This document shows positions 26,443 to 34,589 of a stretch of DNA of 64,000 nucleotides, piece after piece. The translations under genes and the position numbers were made by a program. Numbering within the stretch: position 1 is the first letter of the stretch; each line of letters begins with the position of its first letter. The notes below the pieces were generated by a model. That model was given only the letters and a program-made list of their open reading frames with translations, was not told the DNA's origin and did no database searches. The stretch is taken from contig JABZFP010000027.1 in assembly GCA_014237395.1 (NCBI GenBank), forward strand, positions 1 to 64,000, given 5' to 3'. This DNA comes from Desulfobacteraceae bacterium. GTDB taxonomy: Bacteria > Desulfobacterota > Desulfobacteria > Desulfobacterales > UBA5852.

Positions 26443-26820
26443 ATGAATCGAACACTGCGCGCACTTTTGATGATGGGTGGATTCGTTCTTTCGCTTACCC
26501 TGTTTTTTCCCTCAGCGGCTTCGGCCGGCCAGCTCCAGGATCGGATGAAAGCCCGTCTGCCGGAAATCGTGACCCTCAAGTCCAACGGCGTGATCGGGGA
26601 AACCCATCAGGGCTATCTGGAATTCGTGGGGGCAAGCCGCGACGGGACCGATATCGTGGCCGCGGAAAATGCCGATCGCACCACGCTGTACACGGCCATT
26701 GCCAAAAAAACCGGCACGACCGTCGAGCAGGTCGGCGCCCGAGCGGCGCTCAAGTGGAAGGAAAACCTGGCCGCCGGGGAATATTTCAAAAACCCCGATG
26801 GCAATTGGATTCAGAAATAG
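26443..26820 (+). CDS. ydbL: YdbL-family (DUF1318) periplasmic protein
   Basis: 125 aa with a signal peptide (MMGGFVLSLTLFFPSAASAG) and a DUF1318 domain: MKARLPEIVTLKSNGVIGET, GYLEFVGA, VAAENADRTTLYTAIAKKTG and a C-terminal W-x-Q-like end (NPDGNWIQK). E. coli YdbL modulates YdbH-YnbE assembly and is the third gene of the same operon. Family members normally keep the GxxGE and NxxR motifs, both present. Confidence 0.88.
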   Translation: MNRTLRALLMMGGFVLSLTLFFPSAASAGQLQDRMKARLPEIVTLKSNGVIGETHQGYLEFVGASRDGTDIVAAENADRTTLYTAIAKKTGTTVEQVGARAALKWKENLAAGEYFKNPDGNWIQK

Positions 26821-27109
26821 ATAACGGCGGGATCGGCCAAGGGGTCGATTCCCGTTTTAACGGTGGATTCGATGCCGATGCCCACACACGGTCTGAAACG
26901 CGGCGACAGCCTGACCGGGAAGGATGTGGGCATCCGGCAGGCAACGCCTGCCCGTGCATGCCAGCTTGCTCCGGATGTTTTCCGGATACGGAACTGTCTC
27001 AGGTGAACTTGTTCCCTGCCCCCTAAGCCTTCCTCTTCCAGTCAGAGGGAATCCATCCCATCGATTGTCGTGACCCCCATCTAAACCATGTCTTTATGAG
27101 AGGCTTTTT
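26821..27109. other. Intergenic region before mgtE
   Basis: About 290 nt. I looked for an M-box-like leader and saw no convincing one. Confidence 0.3.
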
Positions 27110-28474
27110 ATGAGCACGCTGCAGCCCCCCTGGAAAATTCTCAGTGACCTGATCGCAGCCGGAAATGGCGATGCGGTGACGCAATTTATCGAAACCCTCA
27201 GTCCGCCGGAGACGGCCCGAACCATCTCCCGTTTGACCGAAGAAGAACAGCATGGCCTGTTCGGTCTGCTCAGCCCCGGGGATGCGGCCGATGTGATCGA
27301 GGATATCCCGGAAATCCAAGCCGCCGACATGGTGGAGGATATGCCATCGGAGCAGGCGGCGGCCATTATGGAAGAACTCTCCAGCGATCATCTGGCCGAT
27401 GTGTTGGGGGAAATGGATGCGGATGCCAGCCGGGCCATTCTGGCGAAAATGGACCGGGAGGAAGCCGCCGAGGCCCGGATGCTGATGACGTATCCTACGG
27501 ACTGCGCCGGCGGTATCATGATTTCCGAGTTCCTGGCCTACCGGACCGACGATACGATCCAGGACGTGCTCGATGACCTGCAGGCCCATCGAAGTGAATA
27601 TGCCGACTACCACGTGCAGTATTTCTATGTTGTCGACCGGGAAGAAAAACTGGCGGGTGTGCTGCGCATTCACGATTTGCTCTTTCCTGACCGGGAGACC
27701 CGGCTCACCCAGGTCATGCGGCCCTCGCCCCTGTGTGTATCGGACAAGGCGTCCCTCCGGGCGTTGCGGGAATTCTTTGATGAGCATCACCTCTTCGGCG
27801 TGCCGGTCGTGGACGACGGGCAGCGGTTGGTGGGGGTGGTGTTGCCGGATGATGTCGAAGAGGCGGTCAGCAAGCAGAAAACGAAATCATTCCTGCGGTT
27901 GAGCGGTATCATCGGCGGCGAGGAGTTTCGCACCATGCCGCTGCTCACCCGCTCCGGGCGCCGGCTGTCATGGCTGAGCATGAATATCGTGCTCAATATC
28001 ATTGCCGCCAGCGTCATTGCCCTTTACCAGGACACCCTTGCCGCCGCCATCACCCTGGCGGTCTTTCTGCCCATGGTCAGCGACATGAGCGGTTGCTCCG
28101 GCAACCAGGCCGTGGCGGTTTCCATGCGGGAGCTCGCCCTGGGTCTCGTTCGCCCCGGCGAGCTGCTCTGGGTGCTGGCCAAGGAGGCCAAGGTCGGCAT
28201 CATCAACGGACTGGTGCTCGGTTTGCTGCTGGGAGGGGTGGCCTATTTCTGGAAGGGAAGTCCCTGGCTCGGAGTTGTGGTCGGCGGCGCGCTGGCGGCT
28301 AACACCCTGGTTTCCGTCATGCTCGGGGGCCTGCTGCCCCTCCTGCTCAAGCGTTTGAAACTGGACCCGGCCCTCGTTTCCAGTCCGCTGCTGACGACGG
28401 TTACCGATATGTGCGGGTTCTTTTTCGTATTGAGCTTCGCTGCGTCGGTTCTGCCGAAACTGGGCGGGATCTAA
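27110..28474 (+). CDS. mgtE: Magnesium transporter MgtE
   Basis: 454-aa Mg2+ channel. The cytoplasmic N domain has helical superfamily repeats (LSPGDAADVIEDIPEIQAAD, LSSDHLADVLGEMDADAS), followed by two CBS domains (LMTYPTDCAGGIMISEF; VMRPSPLCVSDKASLRALRE) that sense Mg2+, and a five-helix transmembrane domain with the family signature FLPMVSDMSGCSGNQAVAVS. The usual motif reads GxGGNxGxQ; here GCSGNQA is a small variation. Length fits. No obvious riboswitch in the 290 nt upstream. Monocistronic. Confidence 0.93.
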   Translation: MSTLQPPWKILSDLIAAGNGDAVTQFIETLSPPETARTISRLTEEEQHGLFGLLSPGDAADVIEDIPEIQAADMVEDMPSEQAAAIMEELSSDHLADVLGEMDADASRAILAKMDREEAAEARMLMTYPTDCAGGIMISEFLAYRTDDTIQDVLDDLQAHRSEYADYHVQYFYVVDREEKLAGVLRIHDLLFPDRETRLTQVMRPSPLCVSDKASLRALREFFDEHHLFGVPVVDDGQRLVGVVLPDDVEEAVSKQKTKSFLRLSGIIGGEEFRTMPLLTRSGRRLSWLSMNIVLNIIAASVIALYQDTLAAAITLAVFLPMVSDMSGCSGNQAVAVSMRELALGLVRPGELLWVLAKEAKVGIINGLVLGLLLGGVAYFWKGSPWLGVVVGGALAANTLVSVMLGGLLPLLLKRLKLDPALVSSPLLTTVTDMCGFFFVLSFAASVLPKLGGI

Positions 28475-28628
28475 ACCATTTGACAGTTTCACCCGTGAAG
28501 ACTAAAAGTTTCGGGAATATGCCAAGTTCTCCCGGCATTCGATTCCCGATACAGGGATTTTGTCTCTTTTCAGGCAGGCCATGCGCCTGCGGTCTTTATG
28601 CCATTCAACCCAGCGGAGGATCAGCCCC

Positions 28629-30281
28629 ATGACGACCAGTGCCCGACCGATGACCGACGAGGAAAAAGCGCGTTTCAATCTTCTGAACAAGGAAAACCTC
28701 GAATTCCTGATGGACCGCTATAACGGGGTCAACCGGTGGGTGATTGCGGACATGGTGCGTCGTACGGCCTACCATTACCCCGACAAGACGGCCGTCATCT
28801 TCGGCAATATCTCCCTGACCTATGCCGAACTGGAAGCGGCCTGCAACCGCACCGCCAACGCCCTGGCCGGCCTGGGGGTGCAGAAATACGACCGCGTGGC
28901 CATTCTGGCCCATAACACCCTGCACCACGTGCTGACCTGGCTGGGCTGCTGCAAGATCGGGGCGGTCTACCTGGCCATCAACTACCTGCTGCGCGGGCCG
29001 GACATCTCCTATTGCATCAACCACTCGGAGAGCAAGGTCTTCATCATCGAGGATGCCCTCTACGGGCTGGTGGAAGACGTCCTGGCCGAGATGCCCACGG
29101 TGGAAAAGCTGGTGTGGTCCGACCAGGGTGCCGGACAGCCGCCGGCGGACAAGCGCTTTCTGGCCTTCGATGCCTGGGTGGCAGAGGCCCCGGCTACCCA
29201 GCCGGAGGTGATCCTGCACATCGAGGATCCCTGCCAGATGACCTACACCAGCGGCACCGAGTCCCTGCCCAAAGGCGTCATCATCAGCAACCAGGCCCTG
29301 CTGGCCCAGTACATGGGTGCGATCATCGACGGCGGCTACGACACCAACGACATCAACGTCAATGCGCTGCCCATTTACCACTGTGCCCAGCGCGACGTCT
29401 TCCTCAATCCCACCTTTTATATCGGCGGCACCAACATCCTGATGGCGCCGGACATCGGCGCGATCCTGAAAACCATCGACCGCCACCGGGCCAATATGTT
29501 TTTTGCCCCACCCACGGTCTGGATCGGCCTTCTGCGCCACCCGGATTTTGACAAGTATGATCTCTCCTGCCTCACCAAGTGCTACTACGGCGCCTCCATC
29601 ATGCCGGTGGAAGTGCTGAAGGAGCTCATGGAACGCCTGCCCGGCTGCAAGGTCTACAACTACTACGGCCAGACCGAGCTGGCGCCCTATCACACGATCC
29701 TGAAGGCCGAAGACGCAATGGCCAAACTGGGGTCCGCCGGCATGGCCGGCCTCAACATGGAAACCCGCCTGGAGGATGCCGACTTCAAGCCGATCGACGC
29801 CGTGGGCACGCCCGGCGAGATCTGCGGCAAGGGCCCCCACGCCATGATCATGTATTTCAAGGACCCCGAAAAAACCGAGGCCGCCATGCAGGGCGGCTGG
29901 TTCCATTCCGGCGATATCGGCGAGCTGGACGACGACCGCTACATCACCGTGGTGGACCGTAAAAAGGACATGATCAAGACCGGCGGGGAAAACGTATCCA
30001 CGCGCGAGGTGGAAGAAGCCGTCTACCTGGACAAACGCGTGGAAGAAGTGGCCGTCATCGGCACCCCGCACCCCAAGTGGGTCGAAGCCGTCACGGCCGT
30101 GGTGGTCCCGCGACAGGGCGAAACCATTACCGAAGAGGAGATCGTCGCCCTCTGCAAAAAAGAACTGGCCGGGTTTAAGGTGCCCAAGAACGTTGTGTTC
30201 GTGGAGGCCCTGCCAAAAACCCCCACGGGCAAAATTTTAAAACGCGATATGCGGCAGACCTACGCGGATTTGTTTAAATAG
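28629..30281 (+). CDS. Acyl-CoA synthetase (AMP-forming, fatty-acid/acyl-CoA ligase)
   Basis: 550-aa ANL-superfamily enzyme: acid + ATP + CoA to acyl-CoA + AMP + PPi. P-loop-like A3 motif MTYTSGTESLPKGVII (ES replaces the common TG), A5 YNYYGQTELAPYH, A7 WFHSGDIGELDDDRYITVVD, hinge/A8 DRKKDMIKTGGENVSTREVE and the catalytic-lysine motif PKTPTGKILKRDMR. Substrate cannot be read from sequence; medium- or long-chain or aromatic acids are possible. ATG 28629 has AGCGGAGG upstream; earlier in-frame starts lack a ribosome-binding site. A fragment of a second copy of the C-terminus lies at 32772. Confidence 0.88.
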   Translation: MTTSARPMTDEEKARFNLLNKENLEFLMDRYNGVNRWVIADMVRRTAYHYPDKTAVIFGNISLTYAELEAACNRTANALAGLGVQKYDRVAILAHNTLHHVLTWLGCCKIGAVYLAINYLLRGPDISYCINHSESKVFIIEDALYGLVEDVLAEMPTVEKLVWSDQGAGQPPADKRFLAFDAWVAEAPATQPEVILHIEDPCQMTYTSGTESLPKGVIISNQALLAQYMGAIIDGGYDTNDINVNALPIYHCAQRDVFLNPTFYIGGTNILMAPDIGAILKTIDRHRANMFFAPPTVWIGLLRHPDFDKYDLSCLTKCYYGASIMPVEVLKELMERLPGCKVYNYYGQTELAPYHTILKAEDAMAKLGSAGMAGLNMETRLEDADFKPIDAVGTPGEICGKGPHAMIMYFKDPEKTEAAMQGGWFHSGDIGELDDDRYITVVDRKKDMIKTGGENVSTREVEEAVYLDKRVEEVAVIGTPHPKWVEAVTAVVVPRQGETITEEEIVALCKKELAGFKVPKNVVFVEALPKTPTGKILKRDMRQTYADLFK

Positions 30282-30405
30282 GGTGCGATGACGGGCGGGG
30301 GAAACAGACGCGTTTGCGGGCAAAGTTTGCCGAGAGGGAAATCCTTTGCCGCATGGATGGTCCCATTCTGTAACCATTTGACGATATCACCGTTGAATTA
30401 GAGGC

Positions 30406-30918
30406 GTGGAACCTTTTCGACGTTTCTACCAGCAATACAGGGAAAGCTTTTTTGCATACCTGGTCCGGTTTACAGGGGACTGCGACTTGGCCGGGGAAAT
30501 CATGCAGGAAAGCTTTACCCGTTATTTGGAAAGCTACGGCCACCTGCCGCCGGAGCCTCGCCTGCTGTATGCCATCGGGCGCAATGCTGCTCTGGATGCA
30601 TTTCGTCTTAAACGAAAGCGCTGCATGGCGCTTCTCAGGGAAGAAACTCCGGATCCTGAAAGTGATCAGGAGAAACGCCTGATGGTCAAGCAGACCTACC
30701 AGTGCATGCAGCGGGCCCTGTTGCAGCTGTCTTCCGGCGAACGGGATGTGCTTTCCCTGGTGGCGAGCGGTGATCTCAACTATCGCGAAATCGGCGAGAT
30801 GATCGGCATCACCGAAGCCAATGTCAAAGTCCGGGTCCACCGGGCACGGGTGAAACTCAAAAACCTCATGAAGAAGGAACAGCATGACGGAAGAACTCAT
30901 CAGCCAGTATATCGATGA
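30406..30918 (+). CDS. ECF-family RNA polymerase sigma factor
   Basis: 170 aa: region 2 (EPFRRFYQQYRESFFAYLVR, LAGEIMQESFTRYLESY) and region 4 with a helix-turn-helix (LSSGERDVLSLVASGDLNYR, EIGEMIGITEANVKVRVHRA). GTG start at 30406. The stop overlaps the next gene by 35 nt, implying tight coupling to the membrane protein that follows, the probable anti-sigma factor. Group not assigned. A block resembling sequence before the acyl-CoA ligase lies just upstream and may be promoter-related. Confidence 0.85.
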   Translation: MEPFRRFYQQYRESFFAYLVRFTGDCDLAGEIMQESFTRYLESYGHLPPEPRLLYAIGRNAALDAFRLKRKRCMALLREETPDPESDQEKRLMVKQTYQCMQRALLQLSSGERDVLSLVASGDLNYREIGEMIGITEANVKVRVHRARVKLKNLMKKEQHDGRTHQPVYR

Positions 30919-31447
30919 CGCGCTCGACTTCGACGACAAGATCGTTTTCGTCGAAAGAATCCATGACAGCGAGCGATACAAGGACGACACCGTCGAACTG
31001 TTGACCCAGGAAAAAGCGCTGCGAGCCGCGGCCTGGGATTATGTGCCGGAGGTCGTTTTCCCGCAGAAGGCCAATAAGGCGCTATGGATGCGGCGGCCTT
31101 TGGCGGTTGCGGCAAGTGCTCTCGCCGCTGCGGCCCTGATGTTCTTTTTTTTCTGGCCGCCAGTCTCCATCGAACCGCCGGACCGAAAAGTCGCCCACAG
31201 GTTTGTGGTCTTCGAGCCCGATGTCGAGACGGTCGCCATCATCGGCACCTTCAACAACTGGCAGGTGCTGCCTATGATAAAAACCGGAAGGGAGGGATAT
31301 TGGGAGATATCCCTTGAATTGGCGCCGGGAGAACATCGTTACAGTTTTCTTCTGGACGACAGCCGGCGGATGGCGGACCCGACAGTCCATATTCGCGAAA
31401 AGGATGATTTCGGCAGTGAAAATTCTGTGTTGGAAGTGAGGACATGA
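30884..31447 (+). CDS. Putative anti-sigma factor fused to a glycogen-binding (CBM48/AMPK-type) domain
   Basis: 187 aa. The first 60 residues (MTEELISQYIDDALDFDDKI, VERIHDSERYKDDTVELLTQ) resemble small anti-sigma modules. A membrane helix follows (PLAVAASALAAAALMFFFFW), then a periplasmic CBM48/AMPK-beta glycogen-binding-like domain (VETVAIIGTFNNWQVLPMIK, GYWEISLELAPGEHRYSFLL, DPTVHIREKDDFGSENSVLE). The position directly overlapping an ECF gene and single-pass topology support an anti-sigma role, which is inference. The sensor domain is normally intracellular, so an exported version is unusual. Confidence 0.7.
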   Translation: MTEELISQYIDDALDFDDKIVFVERIHDSERYKDDTVELLTQEKALRAAAWDYVPEVVFPQKANKALWMRRPLAVAASALAAAALMFFFFWPPVSIEPPDRKVAHRFVVFEPDVETVAIIGTFNNWQVLPMIKTGREGYWEISLELAPGEHRYSFLLDDSRRMADPTVHIREKDDFGSENSVLEVRT

Positions 31448-31779
31448 ATACAAGGGCGCTGCCCCTTCTGACGCTGATAGCTTGCCTGCTGCTGGCAAGC
31501 GGGTGTGCGTCCCATTACATCCGCCAAGACGACGGGCGCACCGATTTTTACCTGCGTTGTTCGAAGGCGCGCGAGGTGGCATTGGCAACATCCCTGGATG
31601 GATTCACACCGCGTCCGGCGCACCGTGCCGGTGCGGGTACCTGGGTGGTGTCGATTAAGGAAAACCGTGACTTCAGCTACTTCTACCTGGTGGACGGGAA
31701 GGTCTTGAGACCGGAATGCCGGATGATCGAGCCGGATGACTTTGGGGGGACCAACTGTGTTTACTTCAATAATCCGTAA
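31444..31779 (+). CDS. Lipoprotein with isoamylase/CBM48-like fold, ECF cluster
   Basis: 111 aa: lipobox LASGC after a signal segment (LPLLTLIACLLLASGCAS), then a short beta-rich domain (DFYLRCSKAREVALATSLDG, FTPRPAHRAGAGTWVVSIKE, DFSYFYLVDGKV) that keeps the FxPxxx..GxWxxxI..N..F.Y.Y pattern of the preceding gene's CBM48-like domain. Overlaps the upstream stop by 4 nt (ATGA). Probably an outer-membrane or periplasmic partner of the anti-sigma protein. Confidence 0.65.
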   Translation: MNTRALPLLTLIACLLLASGCASHYIRQDDGRTDFYLRCSKAREVALATSLDGFTPRPAHRAGAGTWVVSIKENRDFSYFYLVDGKVLRPECRMIEPDDFGGTNCVYFNNP

Positions 31780-31836
31780 CCTTTGGCCGGTGGATGCGTT
31801 TAAGAGGAAAAACGATTCAAAAAAGGAGCTTCTACC

Positions 31837-32700
31837 ATGAAAAACGCGTCCATTGGGTTTCTTTTACTGGCCTTCGTTGTGCTCGCCGTGCCTGTTGCGG
31901 CCGACGAGGTGGATGACGGTTTGCCCATGACGGTAAACGAACGGATTAGAACGCAAACCCGGGAGATGATTCAGGTCGGCGTTCCGGCAGACGATGCGGT
32001 TGAAATGACCCGTCGTATGGTTCAGCATCGGTTCCGAAACGAGCTCGCCCTTCAGGCACAGCAAGAGGTGATCGATGCCTGCCGCAAAGGATTGCCCTAC
32101 GGGCCGATTCTAAACAAGCTGCAAGAGGGCCTTGCCAAACAAATTCCCCCGGAAGATGTTGTGCCAGCCATGCGCGTCGTTCGTGAACGCTATGAATATA
32201 CTTACCGGCATGCCAACCAGGTAACGAAGAATAGGGCCGCGATAGAGGCCCTGGGAGAAGCCCAGGCCCAAGGGCTCGCGGCCGGCTTGGAAATTCGGGA
32301 CATGGAGCGGATCAACGCCCGCGTCATGGAACGGATCCGATTGAAGACCTGTGACGATTGTCCAAGACTGGCCCTGGAAAGCGCGTTGACCACCCGTGAC
32401 ATGGCCCGTCTGGGTGTGGATTCCCCCACGACTGGCGATGTGGTGTCTATGGCGCTGGAGAAAGGCTACGATAGTCCCCGCATGGTTCGCATGCGACACC
32501 AGTTCCGCTCGCGCCTGAATCAAGAGGAGCCCCAGGGGATGGCCAATCGATACGCTCATGCCTTCCGCAACGGGCAGGACCCCGTGGAGGATGAAAGCGG
32601 CCTCGGTGGTTTTGCCGGCGGTCAACGGATCCAGGGAGGCGCTAGCGGTTCCGGCGGATCGGGTGGTTCCGGTGGCGGATCGGGCGGCCGAGGCAAATAG
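31837..32700 (+). CDS. Exported helical protein with Gly/Ser tail, ECF cluster
   Basis: 287 aa: signal peptide (IGFLLLAFVVLAVPVAADE), then an alpha-helical body with repeated short units (IRTQTREMIQVGVPADDAVE, ACRKGLPYGPILNKLQEGLA, MARLGVDSPTTGDVVSMALE) and a C-terminal low-complexity GGSGGSGGGSGGRGK tail. AAGGAG precedes the ATG. No family recognised. It lies 57 nt after the lipoprotein gene and may be part of the sigma-factor operon or its target. Confidence 0.6.
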   Translation: MKNASIGFLLLAFVVLAVPVAADEVDDGLPMTVNERIRTQTREMIQVGVPADDAVEMTRRMVQHRFRNELALQAQQEVIDACRKGLPYGPILNKLQEGLAKQIPPEDVVPAMRVVRERYEYTYRHANQVTKNRAAIEALGEAQAQGLAAGLEIRDMERINARVMERIRLKTCDDCPRLALESALTTRDMARLGVDSPTTGDVVSMALEKGYDSPRMVRMRHQFRSRLNQEEPQGMANRYAHAFRNGQDPVEDESGLGGFAGGQRIQGGASGSGGSGGSGGGSGGRGK

Positions 32701-32771
32701 GACGGGGCGCGGGGGCGCATCCGACGCCAAATACGCTTCCCCGCTTAAGGCATGATTGGACGGTCCTCTAC

Positions 32772-32963
32772 AAAAATGAGTTGGCCGGATTCAAGGTGCC
32801 CGGGAATGTTGTTTTCACGGAGGCCCTGCTGAAAACCATTACCGGCAAAATTTTAAAACGCGATATGCGGCAAACCTACGCGGATTTGTCCAAATACAAG
32901 GATGGGCCGCTGAAACCAAAAAAACGTCTCACGCAAAGCCGCCAGGCACGCCATACGCAATGA
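32772..32963 (+). pseudogene. Duplicated C-terminal fragment of the acyl-CoA ligase
   Basis: Codons read KNELAGFKVPGNVVFTEALL then KTITGKILKRDMRQTYADLS, nearly the same as the last 40 residues of the ligase ending at 30281 (ELAGFKVPKNVVFVEALPKT...). It lacks everything upstream and reads on past the normal stop to 32963. The ligase end and this copy bracket the ECF cluster. Confidence 0.75.
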
Positions 32964-32998
32964 TGACGCCGTCGCCTGTTGGCGTCTTTGTGTGAGAC
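32926..32998 (+). repeat. Long inverted repeat
   Basis: GTCTCACGCAAAG (32926-32938) pairs with CTTTGTGTGAGAC (32986-32998) with one G-T pair; the loop contains GCCGCCAGGC and CGCCTGTTGGC-like halves that extend the stem. Reminiscent of common intergenic 'cacgcaaag' repeats. Confidence 0.5.
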
Positions 32999-33260
32999 AG
33001 AGTGGATTGCCCCTGGCCCCGGCCGTATTTTTCAAGAGAATCGATGGATTCTCAATAGGCAACAGGTTTTTCCCGCCGAAAATCATCGTACACTATCGTA
33101 CCCCACCCATCAGCAAAAATACCCTTCCCATACTAAATAATAGTATATACCTATGAAAAAAACCCTATTTATCTCATGTTGCCAGGTGCCATTTCGTCGC
33201 TAACTTATCCTGTAAGAAGGAAAGCAAACTCGAACCAAACAACATACGAGGAGAAACACC

Positions 33261-33395
33261 ATGGCGAATAATAACACGCAAGACTACTGGGACGACATAG
33301 ACGAAGGCCACGTGGATACACGTCATTTCAATCACGAGTGCGAGAACCCCGATCCCCACCTGGGCTGCAATCTGGGAATCGACGTAGCAGGCTGA
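33261..33395 (+). CDS. Acidic His/Cys microprotein (44 aa)
   Basis: ATG 33261 with ACGAGGAG ribosome-binding site 8 nt upstream reads MANNNTQDYWDDIDEGHVDT, then RHFNHECENPDPHLGCNLGI and DVAG. It has two Cys, four His and many Asp/Glu. No family recognised. The next microprotein gene begins 17 nt downstream behind its own strong ribosome-binding site, and a strong terminator closes the unit. Metal binding or a modified peptide are possibilities only. Confidence 0.5.
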   Translation: MANNNTQDYWDDIDEGHVDTRHFNHECENPDPHLGCNLGIDVAG

Positions 33396-33412
33396 CCCTG
33401 CAGGAGGTGACC

Positions 33413-33505
33413 ATGATAGGAACCATACTGACCATCGCGATCCTTGGCTACTACATCAACAGTTGTGTAACGAACGTCAACACGAATGCGACCTGCAAGG
33501 TCTGA
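33413..33505 (+). CDS. Membrane-type microprotein (30 aa)
   Basis: ATG 33413 with GCAGGAGGTGACC upstream, near-perfect Shine-Dalgarno, reads MIGTILTIAILGYYINSCVT then NVNTNATCKV. A short hydrophobic helix followed by a two-Cys tail suggests a small membrane protein. Second gene of a two-microprotein unit. Function unknown. Confidence 0.5.
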   Translation: MIGTILTIAILGYYINSCVTNVNTNATCKV

Positions 33506-33858
33506 GAAAACGGCAGAGCTTCAATATCAAGGCACTGATTGGCATGACCCGCTGAACTGACCTGAGTCGCCTTGTGGAAATAGCATCGATCCTGGCAAAA
33601 GGATGAAACAGGCAGAGCCTCTTTGAGGCTCTGCCTTTTTTGTGGTCTTGGCACCGCTTGCAAGCGCCGGCTAAACCATTTTCCCATCACACCGGAAGCC
33701 ACCAATCAGGCCGGGATGGTCGACGCTTCGATTCTAACCCTCCGGATTAAACAGGCGCCTCTTGCGGGGTCAGCACTGGCATTACCAGAATGATGCGATT
33801 CTTTTCTGATCGGCATGAACCTTTTGGGTGGTCGGGGCAACCTATGGGGTAATTTCAG
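33506..33858. other. Intergenic stretch after the microprotein genes
   Basis: Holds the terminator at 33611-33641 and a 12-bp palindrome CGCTTGCAAGCG near 33655; no further gene seen. Confidence 0.5.
33611..33641 (+). terminator. Strong intrinsic terminator
   Basis: GGCAGAGCCTC (33611-33621), TTT loop, GAGGCTCTGCC (33625-33635) then six T: an 11-bp perfect stem with U-run, 105 nt after the second microprotein gene. Confidence 0.9.
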
Positions 33859-34368
33859 ATGGCTTTTTCAGACAAACCGGAGATACCCCGCGCTATGGTT
33901 GACCATGACATGAAAAACCCGACAACGCTACGCCATCTCCTCACGTGCAACCGCAATGATGCCCAACCGGAAGCGGCTTGTTTTCAAAAACGGCTGGCGG
34001 CAACCATCATCAGGGACTTTCAAAGCGCGGTGCGGCTGGTGCGCGACCATTTTCCTCGTTATCTGGATCGCCTTTCCGGCGATCAGCTATTCCGGATCGG
34101 TGTGGCCTTCTTCCAGCAGGCCGACGTAGAAAAAGCGCGCTACTGCCTGGAATTGGCGGCCGGCAAGGAGGGCTCCTGGCAGCACAAGGCCATGCTGCTG
34201 GTGAGTCGAACATATGAGGCCGTCGGCAATGACCAACGCGCCATCACCGTTATCCAGGACCTTCTGGATCAGCAACCGGAGAAAACTTTCCGCCAGCAGG
34301 CCCTTAAAAGACTGATGACGCTTCAGTCCCAGGGCGGCAACCCGCTGTCAATGACGGATACGGTCTAA
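33859..34368 (+). CDS. TPR-like repeat protein
   Basis: 169 aa with tetratricopeptide-like helical pairs in the second half (LFRIGVAFFQQADVEKARYC, MLLVSRTYEAVGNDQRAITV, IQDLLDQQPEKTF). The N-terminal third (LRHLLTCNRNDAQPEAACFQ) is unassigned. No signal peptide. Probably a small cytoplasmic scaffold. Stand-alone gene. Confidence 0.65.
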   Translation: MAFSDKPEIPRAMVDHDMKNPTTLRHLLTCNRNDAQPEAACFQKRLAATIIRDFQSAVRLVRDHFPRYLDRLSGDQLFRIGVAFFQQADVEKARYCLELAAGKEGSWQHKAMLLVSRTYEAVGNDQRAITVIQDLLDQQPEKTFRQQALKRLMTLQSQGGNPLSMTDTV

Positions 34369-34589
34369 AGGTCTGCCGTCTTGACCGGAAGGCACCCAAG
34401 GGGTGTATACCATCCAAGGCGCCATCTGATTGTTAGCAGCCGCCCGTTAAAATGGCCGGCGGTTGAGGGCCCTTCCATAAGCCCATCAATGGGTGTATGA
34501 AGGAAAAGTTCTTTTGACGATCTTATCACCGTCATCGGAGTGGGCGCCGCAGCCCCATTCCCTGACATGCCTTCCACAACAGGGTTCAC

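Larger units (their letters stand above)
32701..33260. other. Gene-poor stretch with ligase fragment and inverted repeat
   Basis: Contains the duplicated acyl-CoA ligase C-terminus (32772-32963) and an inverted repeat at 32926-32998. From 33100 to 33260 the sequence turns AT-rich and leads into the microprotein genes; a promoter is likely but not precisely identifiable. Confidence 0.45.

Noticed and set aside
26881..26965. Possible -24/-12 promoter upstream of mgtE
   Set aside because: GG and GC are 10 nt apart but neither box resembles TGGCA or TTGC; expected by chance in GC-rich DNA.
28605..30071. 488-codon open frame on the reverse strand
   Set aside because: It lies antisense to the acyl-CoA ligase, whose motifs are all intact on the forward strand. 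Long antisense frames are expected in GC-rich coding DNA.
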